Part shown: positions 36,752 through 46,081 of the stretch, piece by piece
Numbering within the stretch: position 1 is the stretch's first letter
How the letters are laid out: every line of letters begins with the position of its first letter
Assembly (NCBI GenBank): GCA_001664005.1
Contig: CP016093.1
Span: forward strand, 2,053,001 to 2,117,000
Length of the DNA stretch: 64,000 nucleotides
Reading direction: 5' to 3'
Origin: Rhizobiales bacterium NRL2
GTDB taxonomy: Bacteria > Pseudomonadota > Alphaproteobacteria > Minwuiales > Minwuiaceae
Made by a program: the position numbers and the translations under genes
The notes under the pieces: model-generated
Database searches by the model: none
Seen by the model: the letters and a program-made list of their open reading frames with translations, nothing else
What the model was told of the DNA's origin: nothing

Positions 36752-37061
36752 GTCGGCTCCTTCTTGTCGTTGATGGCGTTGTTGCCATGCCCCTGAACCT
36801 AGAAACCGAAGCGAAGCGGATCAAATATTTTCGTATGATCTACTTGCTACATTTCATCCATGTAGGGGAGTCCACTCAAATGGTGATGTCACATGCATTG
36901 ATGACATGATGGAAAGATGGGTTTTTCAATCATGTATGGAGTATCATGAACCCATGCAGGTAGCGCAGGTGACATAACCTGTGGTAAATAAGCAGTTGGA
37001 GTAAGTGACTCATGTGCCTAGGATGTGCGTCCCATCATGTTTGGTTGGAGAGTTGAGTAGC
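36752..37061. promoter_or_regulatory. AT-rich divergent regulatory gap with several inverted repeats
   Basis: 310 bases between a minus-strand small-gene unit and a plus-strand RHH gene, far more AT-rich than its surroundings. Inverted repeats include CTACAT/ATGTAG (36847-36852 and 36860-36865) and ATGTCA/TGACAT (36886-36891 and 36902-36907). Several ATCATG/CATGAT-type half-sites follow (36930-37040). Clustered short repeats next to an RHH gene suggest operators for autoregulation. Confidence 0.45.
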
Positions 37062-37304
37062 ATGGTTGAGGCGCATCCGCCGAAGAGGACCGAGAAGCTC
37101 CAGTTGATGCTGGACGATCTCGAGATGGAAGCGATCGACGACTGGCGGTTCCGCAACCGGATGCCGTCGCGGGCGGCCGCCATTCGCGAGTTGATCCGGC
37201 GGGGGCTGCTTTCGCCAGCCGATGTGCCCGAGGATCTGAGCGACCGGACATCCACGGATTTCCGTATTGTTGATCCCGACGAAGCCCGGGAGCAGAAGGA
37301 CTGA
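37062..37304 (+). CDS. Small ribbon-helix-helix-like DNA-binding protein, copy 1
   Basis: 80 residues. After a short N-terminus comes HPPKRTEKLQLMLDDLEMEA (a strand and first helix) and DDWRFRNRMPSRAAAIRELI followed by RRGL (second helix with the R-AAAIRELIRRGL pattern of Arc/MetJ/CopG-type proteins), then a C-terminal FRIVDPDEAREQ. The likely role is a transcription regulator; there is no toxin gene beside it. It is a clear paralogue of the gene at 37545. ATG 37062 has GGAGAG ten bases upstream; a TTG at 37053 aligns with the start of copy 2. Confidence 0.75.
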   Translation: MVEAHPPKRTEKLQLMLDDLEMEAIDDWRFRNRMPSRAAAIRELIRRGLLSPADVPEDLSDRTSTDFRIVDPDEAREQKD

Positions 37305-37544
37305 CCGGCTAGGCCGCGCGTTCCTTGGAGCATGGGACGGTTCTGACCTGTCCTTGACGCATGGCTTCCGATTATCCAGCAATTCCGCGAAGTTGCGTGT
37401 TCCGTTGGATGTCACGGTCCGGGCATGCTGTGCGTGCGTGGGGAATATTTCCTGCGGCAGCACTGGCCGGAGCGGTCGTTGGCGTGTTGTAATGACACCC
37501 TGCATTGAGGTGAGTCACCACGCAGCGAGGAAGGGCGGTCAGTG

Positions 37545-37793
37545 ATGAGTAGCATATCGAAGACGCATCCGCCGAAGCGAACCGAAAAGCTCCAGCTCAT
37601 GCTGGACGATCATGAGCTGGGAACCGTCGACGACTGGCGGTTCCGCAACCGGATGCCGACCCGCGCGGCGGCGATCCGTGAGTTGATCCGGCGCGGTCTG
37701 GAAGTCAGGGACGAGGAGCTTGGCGAGACGGGCGAGGAAAGAGCCTCGAGCGAGTTCCGCATCGTCGACCCTCAGGAAGCCCGCAGGGCCTGA
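37545..37793 (+). CDS. Small ribbon-helix-helix-like DNA-binding protein, copy 2
   Basis: 82 residues, paralogous to the protein at 37062. It shares HPPKRTEKLQLMLDD, DDWRFRNRMP, RAAAIRELIRRGL and the C-terminal FRIVDP-EAR, while the linker before the C-terminus differs (EVRDEELGETGEERASS). The ATG follows GAGGAAGGG; a GTG one codon earlier is possible. The two copies are 240 bases apart on the same strand and probably arose by tandem duplication. As heterodimers or separate regulators they could act on the AT-rich gap upstream (inference). Confidence 0.75.
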   Translation: MSSISKTHPPKRTEKLQLMLDDHELGTVDDWRFRNRMPTRAAAIRELIRRGLEVRDEELGETGEERASSEFRIVDPQEARRA

Positions 37794-37872
37794 ACCTGCG
37801 CCGCCGGCCGGTTTCGGCGGCAATCGGGAAATGCAATGAACGTGGAGCCGTGCGTCCTTCGGGCCGTGCGGC

Positions 37873-38379
37873 TCAGTCTTGCGCGCGCAGCATGCGGTGC
37901 ACGAGCCGGAAGGCCTGCGCCACGGTCTCGCGGCGGATGAAGGCGCGCCCGCGGTCGGCGAACAGGTGACGTTCGTGCAGCGTCGTGCCGCCCGTGGCGG
38001 CGCAGGCGAAATGCACCAGTCCGACCGGCTTCTCGTCGCTGCCGCCGCCCGGCCCCGCGACGCCGGTCACGGCGATCGCGATTTGCGCGCGGCAGGCCTG
38101 CAGCCCGCCCTCGGCCATGGCGACGGCGACCGGCTCCGAAACCGCGCCGTGCCGTTCGATCAGTGCCATCGGCACCCCCGCCAGATCGTGCTTGGCCTCG
38201 TTGGAATAGGTCACCAGGCCCCCGGCGACGGCGGCGGACGAGCCCGCGATATCGGTCAGCGCCGCGGCGATCATGCCGCCGGTGCAGCTTTCCACCGTAC
38301 AGATCATCGCCTCCCGCGCCTTCAGCGCCTCCAGAAGATCGATCGCCGCCTGATGCAGCGCCCCGCTGTCGGTGGTCAT
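37873..38379 (-). CDS. pncC: CinA C-terminal-domain protein, nicotinamide-nucleotide amidase
   Basis: 168 residues. The CinA amidase core: AMICTVESCTGGMIAAALTD (catalytic Ser/Cys region), SSAAVAGGLVTYSNEAKHDL, and AIAVTGVAGPGGGSDEKPVG. It deamidates NMN to NaMN in pyridine-nucleotide salvage. It lacks the N-terminal MoCF domain of full CinA. The start at 38379 overlaps the pgpA stop as ATGA, with GGAG upstream, so the two are translationally coupled. Confidence 0.93.
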   Translation of the reverse strand: MTTDSGALHQAAIDLLEALKAREAMICTVESCTGGMIAAALTDIAGSSAAVAGGLVTYSNEAKHDLAGVPMALIERHGAVSEPVAVAMAEGGLQACRAQIAIAVTGVAGPGGGSDEKPVGLVHFACAATGGTTLHERHLFADRGRAFIRRETVAQAFRLVHRMLRAQD

Positions 38380-38849
38380 GCCCATTGCTCCATCATCCAG
38401 TAGCCGCCGCCGAGCAGCAGCGCGGCCAGCATCCCGGCCATCAGGTCGTCCACCATCACGCCCAGCGAACCCTTCAGCCGTCTGTCGGCCCAGCCGATGG
38501 GCCCGGGCTTCCAGATGTCGATCACGCGGAACAGCACCAGCCCCGCGAGGCAGCCGGCCCAGCCGGCGTCCGGCAGTGCCAGATAGCCGATCCACAGGCC
38601 CGCCGCCTCGTCGATCACGATCTCCTGCGGATCGTCGCGGCGGTCGCGTACGCGCATGTGGCGGCTGGCCGCCCACCAGCCCAGCAGCGAGGCGATCAGG
38701 ACGCCGGTCAGCAGCGCCGGCTTGCCGCCGAATTCCAGCATCGCCCAGCCGACCGGCGCCGCCGCGATCGAGCCCATGGTGCCGGGCGCCCAGCGGGCGT
38801 TGCCGACCCAGAAGAAGGTGGCGACCATGGTCGCGAAGCGGTCGATCAT
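38376..38849 (-). CDS. pgpA: Phosphatidylglycerophosphatase A
   Basis: 157 residues with several membrane helices and the PgpA signatures: FFWVGNARWAPGTMGSIAAA, DDPQEIVIDEAAGLWIG and LVLFRVIDIWKPGPIG, then GSLGVMVDDLMAGM. It removes the phosphate from phosphatidylglycerophosphate at the inner membrane to make phosphatidylglycerol. It overlaps ispDF upstream (ATGA) and pncC downstream (ATGA), a tightly coupled three-gene unit. Confidence 0.95.
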   Translation of the reverse strand: MIDRFATMVATFFWVGNARWAPGTMGSIAAAPVGWAMLEFGGKPALLTGVLIASLLGWWAASRHMRVRDRRDDPQEIVIDEAAGLWIGYLALPDAGWAGCLAGLVLFRVIDIWKPGPIGWADRRLKGSLGVMVDDLMAGMLAALLLGGGYWMMEQWA

Positions 38850-40027
38850 TCGGTGGTTCCGGCGGGGAGCGCCACTGTCGCCGTGGCCTGGGCGGCCATG
38901 CCTTCGCTGCGGCCCGTGAAGCCGAGTTTCTCGGTGGTCGTGGCCTTCACGCTGACCCGGTCCGTCGGGATGGCGGCGATGGAGGCGATGCACGCGCGCA
39001 TCGCCTCGCGGTGCGGCTTCATCTTCGGCGTCTCGCAGACCAGGGTGACGTCCACGGCGACGATCTCGCCGCCCCGCTGCCGCACACGCTCGGCGGCGAA
39101 GCGGAGAAACCGGTCGGACGACGCGCCGCGCCACTGCGGATCGCCTGGCGGAAAATGGTCGCCGATATCGCCGTCGGCGATGGCGCCGAGGACGGCGTCG
39201 GTGATGGCGTGCAGGCCGACATCGGCGTCGGAATGGCCGGCGAGGCCCCGGTCATGTGGGATCTCGACCCCGCAGACGATCATCGGCCGGCCGGCCGCAT
39301 AGCGATGCACGTCGAAGCCGTTGCCGGTCCGGTAGACGCGGGAACTGCGCGACGCGGCTGCGCGCCCGGCGAGCAGGCCCCGCGCGCGGGCGAGGTCGTC
39401 GGAAGTGGTGATCTTGAAGTTGTCTTCCTCGCCCTGGACGGTGACCACGTCGATGCCGTGCATGCGGGCGACGGCCACGTCGTCGGTCAGGGCCTGGCCG
39501 GCCGCCGCCTCGTGGGCGGCGAGGATGGCGTCGAAGCGGAAGCCCTGGGGCGTCTGCGCCCGCACCAGCCCTGCGCGGTCCACATCCGCCGCGATCGCCT
39601 CGCCCGAGAGGCGTTTCAGACTGTCGCTGACGGCCAGCGCCGGCAGCGCACCATCGGCGCCGTCCAGTCCGGCCAGCACGGCGTCGATCAGTTTCCGGGA
39701 GACGAAAGGGCGCGCGGCATCGTGGATCAGAACCCTTTCGGGGGCGACGGCGCGCAGCGCCTGCAGGCCGAGGCGGACGGAGTCCTGCCGTTCCGCGCCG
39801 CCGGTCACCGGGGCCCCCAGTCCGAGGTCGCCTGCCGCCGATTCGTAGAGGGCATGGTCCTCGGCGCCGATGACGACCAGGACGGCGCCGATTTCCGGAT
39901 GACCCAGAAATGCCTTTACGGTATGCCGCAGCAGCGCGCCCTCGCCGAGCGGCAGGTACTGCTTCGGCAGGGTACCGCCCAGCCTGCGGCCTCTGCCTGC
40001 GGCGACGATGAGGGCGGCGCAGTTCAT
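38846..40027 (-). CDS. ispDF: Bifunctional IspD/IspF (MEP pathway)
   Basis: 393 residues. The N-terminal IspD cytidylyltransferase starts [20 protein letters not shown], with RVLIHDAARPFVS and DRAGLVRAQTPQGF. The C-terminal IspF domain starts near GNGFDVHRYAAGRPMIVCG, with the metal-binding DxH and GLAGHSDADVGLHAITDAVL. Fusion of the two non-consecutive MEP enzymes is characteristic of alpha- and epsilonproteobacteria. Together with IspE it makes isoprenoid precursor for ubiquinone and peptidoglycan carriers. Confidence 0.97.
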   Translation of the reverse strand: MNCAALIVAAGRGRRLGGTLPKQYLPLGEGALLRHTVKAFLGHPEIGAVLVVIGAEDHALYESAAGDLGLGAPVTGGAERQDSVRLGLQALRAVAPERVLIHDAARPFVSRKLIDAVLAGLDGADGALPALAVSDSLKRLSGEAIAADVDRAGLVRAQTPQGFRFDAILAAHEAAAGQALTDDVAVARMHGIDVVTVQGEEDNFKITTSDDLARARGLLAGRAAASRSSRVYRTGNGFDVHRYAAGRPMIVCGVEIPHDRGLAGHSDADVGLHAITDAVLGAIADGDIGDHFPPGDPQWRGASSDRFLRFAAERVRQRGGEIVAVDVTLVCETPKMKPHREAMRACIASIAAIPTDRVSVKATTTEKLGFTGRSEGMAAQATATVALPAGTTE

Positions 40028-40146
40028 GGCCGGAAGCTACTACAGCGTTTCGCCGCTTCGCCATAGCTCGATGGTCCGCTTGCCATCCGGGCGACAATGC
40101 GCCATGTTTGGCTATGAATTAATCAGCGTTCTCAGTTGATCAAATT

Positions 40147-41121
40147 ATGAGCATTGAAATCGGCGACATCCAGTTGGACGGGCAGGTGCTCATGGCTCCG
40201 ATGTCGGGCATCACAGACCCGCCGTTCCGCCGCGCCGTGAAGCGCTTCGGCGTCGCGCTCGCCTTCTCGGAGATGGTGGCCGGCCGCCAGGCGCTGACCG
40301 GCCAGGACCGGGCGCGGCGCATGATGGCGCCGGACGGCGTCGGCCTGCCGGCGGTGCAGATCGCCGGCTGCGATCCCGCGATCATGGCCGAGGCGGCGCG
40401 CTTCAACGCCGACCGGGGCGCTGCGGTCATCGACATCAACATGGGTTGCCCGGCGAAGCAGGTGACCGGCGGCTATGCCGGCTCCGCGCTGATGCGCGAC
40501 CTCGGCAAGGCGGTGGCGATCATCCGCGCCGTGGTGGGCGCGGTGGATGTGCCGGTGACCCTGAAGATGCGGACGGGCTGGGACGACGAGAGCCGCAACG
40601 CCCCGGAACTTGCCCGCATCGCCGAGGACATCGGCGTGAAGATGATCACCGTGCATGGCCGCACCCGCTGCCAGTTCTACAAGGGCCGCGCCGACTGGCG
40701 CTTCATCGCCCGGGTCAAGGCCGCGGTCTCCGTGCCGGTGATAGCCAATGGCGACGTCCGCACCGCAGCGGATGCGCGGGCGTGTCTGGCTCAGTCCGGG
40801 GCCGACGGCGTGATGATCGGCCGCGGCGCCCAGGGCCGGCCGTGGCTGCCGGCGCGGATCGCCGCGGAACTGGACGGCCGCAACTGGATCGCGCCGGGTC
40901 TGGCGGAAATCGGCTGCATCGCCATGGACCACTACCGCGACATCGTCGCCGCGGGCGATCCCGAGCACGGCGTGCGCATCGCGCGCAAGCATCTCGGCTG
41001 GTACGGCGAGCATCTCGATGACCCGACCGCCTTCCGCCGCGAGGTGATGACCGAGGCGGATCCGGACCGCGTGCTGGCGGCGATCGAATCCCACTTCCGG
41101 GAAAGGGCCATGGCTGCATGA
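40147..41121 (+). CDS. dusB: tRNA-dihydrouridine synthase (DusB/NifR3)
   Basis: 324 residues: an FMN TIM barrel with [20 protein letters not shown], the catalytic Cys in [39 protein letters not shown] and [19 protein letters not shown]. It reduces uridine in the tRNA D-loop. The ATG at 40147 lacks an evident ribosome site (TTGATCAAATT precedes it). dusB (nifR3) in front of ntrBC is the classic alphaproteobacterial order, and the ntrB start overlaps its stop. Confidence 0.96.
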   Translation: MSIEIGDIQLDGQVLMAPMSGITDPPFRRAVKRFGVALAFSEMVAGRQALTGQDRARRMMAPDGVGLPAVQIAGCDPAIMAEAARFNADRGAAVIDINMGCPAKQVTGGYAGSALMRDLGKAVAIIRAVVGAVDVPVTLKMRTGWDDESRNAPELARIAEDIGVKMITVHGRTRCQFYKGRADWRFIARVKAAVSVPVIANGDVRTAADARACLAQSGADGVMIGRGAQGRPWLPARIAAELDGRNWIAPGLAEIGCIAMDHYRDIVAAGDPEHGVRIARKHLGWYGEHLDDPTAFRREVMTEADPDRVLAAIESHFRERAMAA

Positions 41122-42203
41122 CCGCGACGCCGAGCCACGAGGCGGTCGTCAACGCCATTGCCGACCCGCTTCTGGTGGTGGACGGGCAGGGCCGGATCCT
41201 GTTGGCCAATCCCGCCGCCGAGGAGTTCTTCGGCATCGGTCAGGCCATGCTCCGCCGTCAGACCATCAACGACATCGCGCCCTTCGGCAGCCCGCTCCTG
41301 TCGCTGTTCCGCCAGGCGCGGGACGGGATGGGCGCGATTTCCGAATACGGCGTCCTGCTGGGTACGCCACGCTCAGAAGTGAAGACGGTCAATATCCAGC
41401 TTTCGCCGATCGTCGAGCAACCCGGCTCCGTCGTGATCCAGATCGAGGAGCGCACCATCGCCTCGAAGATGGACCGCTCCCTGACCCACAGGGGCGCGGC
41501 CCGGGCGGTGACCGGCATGGCCGCGGTGCTGGCGCATGAGGTGAAGAACCCGCTCTCCGGCATCAGGGGCGCTGCGCAGCTTCTGGAACAGAACGTCGAC
41601 GAACCCGATCAGGAACTGACGCGCCTGATCGTCGACGAGGTTCAGCGCATCGTCGCCCTGGTCGACCGGATGGAGGCATTCTCCGACCCGCGGCCGTCCG
41701 AGCGCACGGCGGTCAACATCCACGAGGTGCTGGAGCGGGCACGCCGGGTGGCCGAAAACGGCTTCGCGCCGAACGTGCGCTTCGTCGAGAACTACGATCC
41801 ATCGCTGCCCCTTGTGCTGGGCAACCGCGACCAGCTCATCCAGGTCTTCCTCAATCTGGTGAAGAACGCCGCCGAGGCGGTGCCGAAGAAGAACGGCGAG
41901 ATCGTGCTGGCGACCGCCTATCGCCACGGTGTTCGTCTGGCCGTGCCCGGCAGCAGCGAGCGGGTGCAGCTGCCGCTGGAGGTGACGATCTCCGACAACG
42001 GTCCCGGCGTGCCCGAGGATCTGCGCCAGCACATGTTCGATCCCTTCGTGACCACCAAACCTGCGGGCACTGGCCTCGGGCTCGCGCTGGTGGCGAAGAT
42101 CATCAACGACCATGGCGGAATCATCGAATTCGACGGCGCCGAGCGTGGCGCCACGTTCCACATCTATCTGCCCGTTGCGCACGGGAAGGCGAAAAAGAAA
42201 TGA
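41118..42203 (+). CDS. ntrB: Nitrogen regulation sensor histidine kinase NtrB
   Basis: 361 residues, cytosolic. An N-terminal PAS domain ([20 protein letters not shown]), the H-box [20 protein letters not shown] with the phospho-His, the N-box [12 protein letters not shown], and the G boxes [10 protein letters not shown] and [12 protein letters not shown]. With PII it controls NtrC phosphorylation by nitrogen status. It overlaps dusB (ATGA) and ntrC (ATGA), so the three are coupled. Confidence 0.96.
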   Translation: MTATPSHEAVVNAIADPLLVVDGQGRILLANPAAEEFFGIGQAMLRRQTINDIAPFGSPLLSLFRQARDGMGAISEYGVLLGTPRSEVKTVNIQLSPIVEQPGSVVIQIEERTIASKMDRSLTHRGAARAVTGMAAVLAHEVKNPLSGIRGAAQLLEQNVDEPDQELTRLIVDEVQRIVALVDRMEAFSDPRPSERTAVNIHEVLERARRVAENGFAPNVRFVENYDPSLPLVLGNRDQLIQVFLNLVKNAAEAVPKKNGEIVLATAYRHGVRLAVPGSSERVQLPLEVTISDNGPGVPEDLRQHMFDPFVTTKPAGTGLGLALVAKIINDHGGIIEFDGAERGATFHIYLPVAHGKAKKK

Positions 42204-43645
42204 CCGCGAGATCGATCCTGATAGCCGACGACGACCGCAGCATCCGCACGGTCCTGGGACAGGCGCTGGGGCGGGCGGGCTACGACGTCCGCACCACCGG
42301 CAACGCGGCGACGCTCTGGCGCTGGGTGTCCGACGGAGCGGGGGATCTGGTGATCACCGATGTGGTGATGCCCGACGAGGACGGCCTGGACCTGCTGCCC
42401 AGGATCAAGAAGCGCCGGCCCGAGCTGCCCGTCGTCGTGATGAGCGCGCGCAACACCCTGCTCACGGCGGTCAAGGCGACCGAGCGCGGCGCCTATGAGT
42501 ATCTGCCGAAGCCCTTCGACCTGAAGGAGTTGCTCTCGATCGTCGACCGGGCCCTCAACCAGCCCCGGAAAGGCGAGGTCCCGCCGACGATGGAGGCCGA
42601 GGACAGCATGCCCCTGATCGGCCGCTCGCCGGCGATGCAGGAGATCTACCGCGTGATGGCGCGGTTGATGACGACAGACCTGACGGTGATGATCACCGGC
42701 GAGAGCGGCACCGGCAAGGAACTGGTGGCGCGGGCGCTGCACGAATACGGCCGCCGCCGCAACGGCCCCTTCGTGCCGGTGAACATGGCCGCGATTCCGC
42801 GCGAGCTGATCGAGAGCGAGCTGTTCGGTCACGAGAAGGGCGCCTTCACCGGCGCTTCGCAGCGTAATGTCGGCCGCTTCGAACAGGCCGAGGGCGGTAC
42901 GCTGTTCCTCGACGAGATTGGCGACATGCCGCTGGAGGCGCAGACTAGGCTGCTGCGCGTCCTGCAGCAGGGCGAGTACACGACCGTCGGCGGCCGCAAC
43001 TCGATCCGGACCGATGTCCGCATCGTCGCCGCGACCAACCGCGACCTGCGTCAGCAGATCGGCCAGGGACTGTTCCGCGAGGATCTGTTCTATCGCCTCA
43101 ACGTGGTGCCGATCCGTCTGCCCCCCCTGCGCGAGCGGCGCGAGGACATTCCCGACCTGGTGCGGCATTTCCTCAACCGCACTGCCGAGGAGGGCCTGCC
43201 GTCCAAGACCATAGACCGCGCCGCCATGGACCGCCTGGTGGGGCACCGCTGGACGGGCAATGTCCGCGAACTGGAGAATCTGGTCCGCCGCCTGGCCGCG
43301 CTTTATTCCGAGGAGGTGATCGGCGTCGAGATCATCGAGCGCGAGCTGGCCGATCCGACGCCGACGCCGGTGGAGGAGGTCAACCCCGCCGGAGAGAGCC
43401 TCGGCTCGGCCGTGGAGTATCACCTGTCGAAATACTTCGAGGCCCATGGCGACGACCTGCCGCCGTCGGGCCTCTACGACCGGGTGCTGAAGGAGCTGGA
43501 GCGGCCATTGATCTCGCTGTCGCTGGCGGCGACCCGCGGCAACCAGCTCCGCGCGGCCGAGCTGCTGGGCCTGAACCGCAACACGCTCCGCAAGAAGATC
43601 CGCGATCTCGACATCCGCGTCATCCGCGGCGCCGGCCTGTCCTAA
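42200..43645 (+). CDS. ntrC: Nitrogen regulation response regulator NtrC
   Basis: 481 residues. Receiver domain (1-120) with the phospho-Asp in [23 protein letters not shown]+ sigma-54-interaction domain with Walker [15 protein letters not shown], the GAFTGA loop ([13 protein letters not shown]) and [21 protein letters not shown]-terminal Fis-type HTH ([20 protein letters not shown]). It activates sigma-54 promoters under nitrogen limitation. Its stop codon overlaps the fliP stop on the opposite strand. No ntrYX follows, unlike many relatives. Confidence 0.97.
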   Translation: MTARSILIADDDRSIRTVLGQALGRAGYDVRTTGNAATLWRWVSDGAGDLVITDVVMPDEDGLDLLPRIKKRRPELPVVVMSARNTLLTAVKATERGAYEYLPKPFDLKELLSIVDRALNQPRKGEVPPTMEAEDSMPLIGRSPAMQEIYRVMARLMTTDLTVMITGESGTGKELVARALHEYGRRRNGPFVPVNMAAIPRELIESELFGHEKGAFTGASQRNVGRFEQAEGGTLFLDEIGDMPLEAQTRLLRVLQQGEYTTVGGRNSIRTDVRIVAATNRDLRQQIGQGLFREDLFYRLNVVPIRLPPLRERREDIPDLVRHFLNRTAEEGLPSKTIDRAAMDRLVGHRWTGNVRELENLVRRLAALYSEEVIGVEIIERELADPTPTPVEEVNPAGESLGSAVEYHLSKYFEAHGDDLPPSGLYDRVLKELERPLISLSLAATRGNQLRAAELLGLNRNTLRKKIRDLDIRVIRGAGLS

Positions 43646-44385
43646 CCGCCGGTGAAGCTGCGCACCAGGCTGGCGGCGACGAGGTTCCAGCCGTCGACGA
43701 TGACGAAGAAGATCAGCTTGAACGGCAGCGAGATGATGATCGGCGGCAGCATCATCATGCCCATCGACATCAGCACGCTGGCGACGACCATGTCGATCAC
43801 CAGGAACGGCACGAACAGCAGGAAGCCGATCTCGAAGGCGCGTCTGAGTTCCGAGATCATGAAGGCCGGTATCAGGGCCTGAAGAGGCGTCTGTTCCGGC
43901 GTCAGGCCGGAAGTGTCGATATTGCCGATGTCCAGGAACAGGGCGAGATCCTTTTCGCGGACATGGGTCAGCATGAAGGCGCGCACCGGCACGATGGCGC
44001 GGTCGAACGCCTCGCGCTCCTCGATCTCCTCGTTCAGCAATGGCTGGATGCCGTCCTCCCAGGCCTGCTCGAAGGTCGGGGCCATGATGAAGGCGGTCAG
44101 GAACAGGGCGAGCGAGATGATGACCACGTTCGGCGGCGTGGTCTGTACGCCCAGCGCCGAACGCAGCAGCGAGAGCACGATGACGATGCGGGTGAACGAG
44201 GTGACCACGACCAGAATGGCCGGCGCCAGGCTGAGCACCGTCAGCAGCGCGATGAGCTGCAGCACCCGTCCGGTGAAGCTGCCGCCCTCGCCGAGATCGA
44301 TGTTCAGTTCCTGCGCCAGCGCCATCCCCGGCAGCAGCAGCGCCAGGGCGAGGAGCAGGGGCGGCAGCAGCCGGCGCACGGTCAC
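43642..44385 (-). CDS. fliP: Flagellar type III export protein FliP
   Basis: 247 residues from a GTG that overlaps the fliO stop (GTGA), with GAGGAG upstream. A cleavable signal peptide ([18 protein letters not shown]) is followed by conserved FliP blocks: [60 protein letters not shown] and [20 protein letters not shown]. It builds the export-gate core with FliQ and FliR. It is convergent with ntrC; the last bases of the two genes overlap by four. Confidence 0.97.
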   Translation of the reverse strand: MTVRRLLPPLLLALALLLPGMALAQELNIDLGEGGSFTGRVLQLIALLTVLSLAPAILVVVTSFTRIVIVLSLLRSALGVQTTPPNVVIISLALFLTAFIMAPTFEQAWEDGIQPLLNEEIEEREAFDRAIVPVRAFMLTHVREKDLALFLDIGNIDTSGLTPEQTPLQALIPAFMISELRRAFEIGFLLFVPFLVIDMVVASVLMSMGMMMLPPIIISLPFKLIFFVIVDGWNLVAASLVRSFTGG

Positions 44386-44666
44386 TGCGGGCTCTCCTCG
44401 GCCGGCTTCGTCGCGATGCCGGTTTCGATGACGGTTTCGGAGTTGGGGCCGATCAGGATCAGGTGCTCGCGGTCGTCGCGGCGGACCAGGACCAGGCGGC
44501 GGCGGGTGTCGACGGTCTGCACCGCGACGATGCCGAGCCGTCCCGCGCCCCCGCCCGATATGCGCGGGGCGAGTCCGAAGCGGCGCGCCGCCCAGGCGGC
44601 GGCGGCGATGAGGCCGACGACGACGGCGAGTCCCGCCACGAACCGGATATATTCGAGGGATTCCAT
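44382..44666 (-). CDS. fliO: Flagellar biosynthesis protein FliO
   Basis: 94 residues: one membrane helix (about 8-28, RFVAGLAVVVGLIAAAAWAA), then a small cytoplasmic domain with LGIVAVQTVDTRRRLVLVRR and EHLILIGPNSETVIET. FliO helps assemble FliP into the export gate. It precedes fliP in a two-gene minus-strand unit, divergent from flgB across a 199-base gap. Confidence 0.9.
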   Translation of the reverse strand: MESLEYIRFVAGLAVVVGLIAAAAWAARRFGLAPRISGGGAGRLGIVAVQTVDTRRRLVLVRRDDREHLILIGPNSETVIETGIATKPAEESPQ

Positions 44667-44865
44667 ATGCCTGCGCTGGCCTTCTGCCGCTTTCCGTCGG
44701 ATTCAACGCCCGGGACTTCTGTCCCGCGGGCCGACACAGTTTCGCAGGGCCGTGGTTAACGATCCGATAATGACCAACCTTACCTTTCCTTAACTCTTTC
44801 GGCCGACACTGCCGGTCCGTGGCGGAACAGGCTTTCGCCCCTTCGACGGACGGTGACGGCGCCTC

Positions 44866-45273
44866 ATGCTTCTGAAGAACATCCCGATATTCTCGGCCCT
44901 GACGCGGCAGATGGACTGGCTGGCGTCGCGGCAGAAGGTGCTGTCGCACAACATCGCCAACGCCGACACGCCGGGCTTCCGCGGACGCGACCTGGAGCGG
45001 CTCAGCTTCCGGGAACTGCTGACCCGCCCCGACGATTCGATGCGGGTGGCGAAGACCAACGCCGGACACATCGCGCCCAGCGGCGAGGCGAGCGACGACT
45101 ACCGCCGCAGCCGGGAGACCGGATACGACACCAATCCGGCCGACAATTCGGTCTCGCTGGAAGACGAGATCATCAAGGTGAACGACACGCGCATGGCCTA
45201 TGACCTCGCCAGCTCGCTGTACCGCAAGCACGTGCAGATGGTGAAGATGGCCATCGGCGGCCGCGGCGGCTGA
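44866..45273 (+). CDS. flgB: Flagellar basal-body rod protein FlgB
   Basis: 135 residues. The rod-protein N-terminus includes ALTRQMDWLASRQKVLSHNI, then ANADTPGFRGRDL with the canonical NIANADTPG; the C-terminus is the helical MAYDLASSLYRKHVQMVKMA. FlgB is the proximal rod subunit. It starts the plus-strand run flgB-flgC-fliE-fliQ-fliR-flhB. The ribosome site is weak, and no sigma-54 or sigma-28 promoter could be placed with confidence in the gap to fliO. Confidence 0.96.
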   Translation: MLLKNIPIFSALTRQMDWLASRQKVLSHNIANADTPGFRGRDLERLSFRELLTRPDDSMRVAKTNAGHIAPSGEASDDYRRSRETGYDTNPADNSVSLEDEIIKVNDTRMAYDLASSLYRKHVQMVKMAIGGRGG

Positions 45274-45306
45274 GGCCGGGTCACGGCAGGCAACGGGAGA
45301 TAGGCA

Positions 45307-45714
45307 ATGGATCTCGAGAAATCGATGATAACGGCGGCATCCGGCATGCGGGCCCAGTCGGCGCGCATGCGGCTGATCGCCGAGAACATCGCCAACGCCA
45401 ATTCCACGTCCAACCGGCCCGGCGAGGATCCCTATCGCCGCAAGGTGCTGACCTTCGCCCAGGCCCTGGATCAGCAGTCCAGCGCCCAGGTGGTGGAGGT
45501 GGACAAGGTCAGCCTCGACAAGTCGCCCTTCCGCGAAAAGTACGACCCCGGCAATCCGGCGGCCGACGGGCGCGGCTACGTCAAGCTGCCCAACGTCAAC
45601 GCGCTTATCGAGATGATCGACATGAAGGAGGCTCAGCGGTCCTACGAGGCCAATCTGACCTCCATCGAATCCGCCAAGCACATGATCTCGCGCACCGTGG
45701 ATCTGCTGCGTTGA
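45307..45714 (+). CDS. flgC: Flagellar basal-body rod protein FlgC
   Basis: 135 residues. The N-terminus has IAENIANANSTSNRPGEDPY after GMRAQSARMRL; the C-terminus has the rod motif YEANLTSIESAKHMISRTVD. FlgC forms the proximal rod with FlgB and FlgF. The ATG follows a GGGAG site and lies 33 bases after flgB. Confidence 0.96.
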   Translation: MDLEKSMITAASGMRAQSARMRLIAENIANANSTSNRPGEDPYRRKVLTFAQALDQQSSAQVVEVDKVSLDKSPFREKYDPGNPAADGRGYVKLPNVNALIEMIDMKEAQRSYEANLTSIESAKHMISRTVDLLR

Positions 45715-45745
45715 GTGGATGGCTTTCAGTCAGGGAGGTCCAGAA

Positions 45746-46069
45746 ATGGACGTGACGCTGCAGAATGCGGCCATGGCCTATGGCAAGGCCGTCAACCGGG
45801 GCGGCGAAACCGGCCCGTCCGATGGCGCCGGCGCAATCGCCGGCGGCGAGTCCGGCTCCTTCGCCTCTATGGTGAAGGCCGCGGGCGAGGGCGCCGCGGG
45901 CGCGCTGGAGAGCTCCGAGACCCTCTCGGTGGGCTCGGTCGCCGGCAAGGTGGAACTCACCGACGTCGTGCATGCCGTCAACAACGCGGAGATCGCGCTG
46001 CAGACCGTCGTGGCGGTGCGCGACCGCGTCATCGACGCCTATCAGCAGATCATCCGCATGCCGATCTGA
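45746..46069 (+). CDS. fliE: Flagellar hook-basal body complex protein FliE
   Basis: 107 residues from the ATG at 45746, which has GGGAGG eight bases upstream; an earlier in-frame ATG at 45719 lacks a site. A Gly/Ala-rich middle precedes the conserved C-terminus LTDVVHAVNNAEIALQTVVA followed by VRDRVIDAYQQIIRMPI. FliE joins the MS ring to the rod. Confidence 0.95.
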   Translation: MDVTLQNAAMAYGKAVNRGGETGPSDGAGAIAGGESGSFASMVKAAGEGAAGALESSETLSVGSVAGKVELTDVVHAVNNAEIALQTVVAVRDRVIDAYQQIIRMPI

Positions 46070-46081
46070 CGGGGCCGCGCC

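Noticed and set aside
37062-37793. Type II toxin-antitoxin pair
   Set aside because: Both genes encode antitoxin-like RHH proteins and no toxin-sized partner overlaps or adjoins either one.
44667-44865. Sigma-54 promoter in the fliO/flgB divergent gap
   Set aside because: A TGGC-like box with GC downstream is present, but the GG-to-GC spacing is nine rather than ten, and the -12 element is poor.
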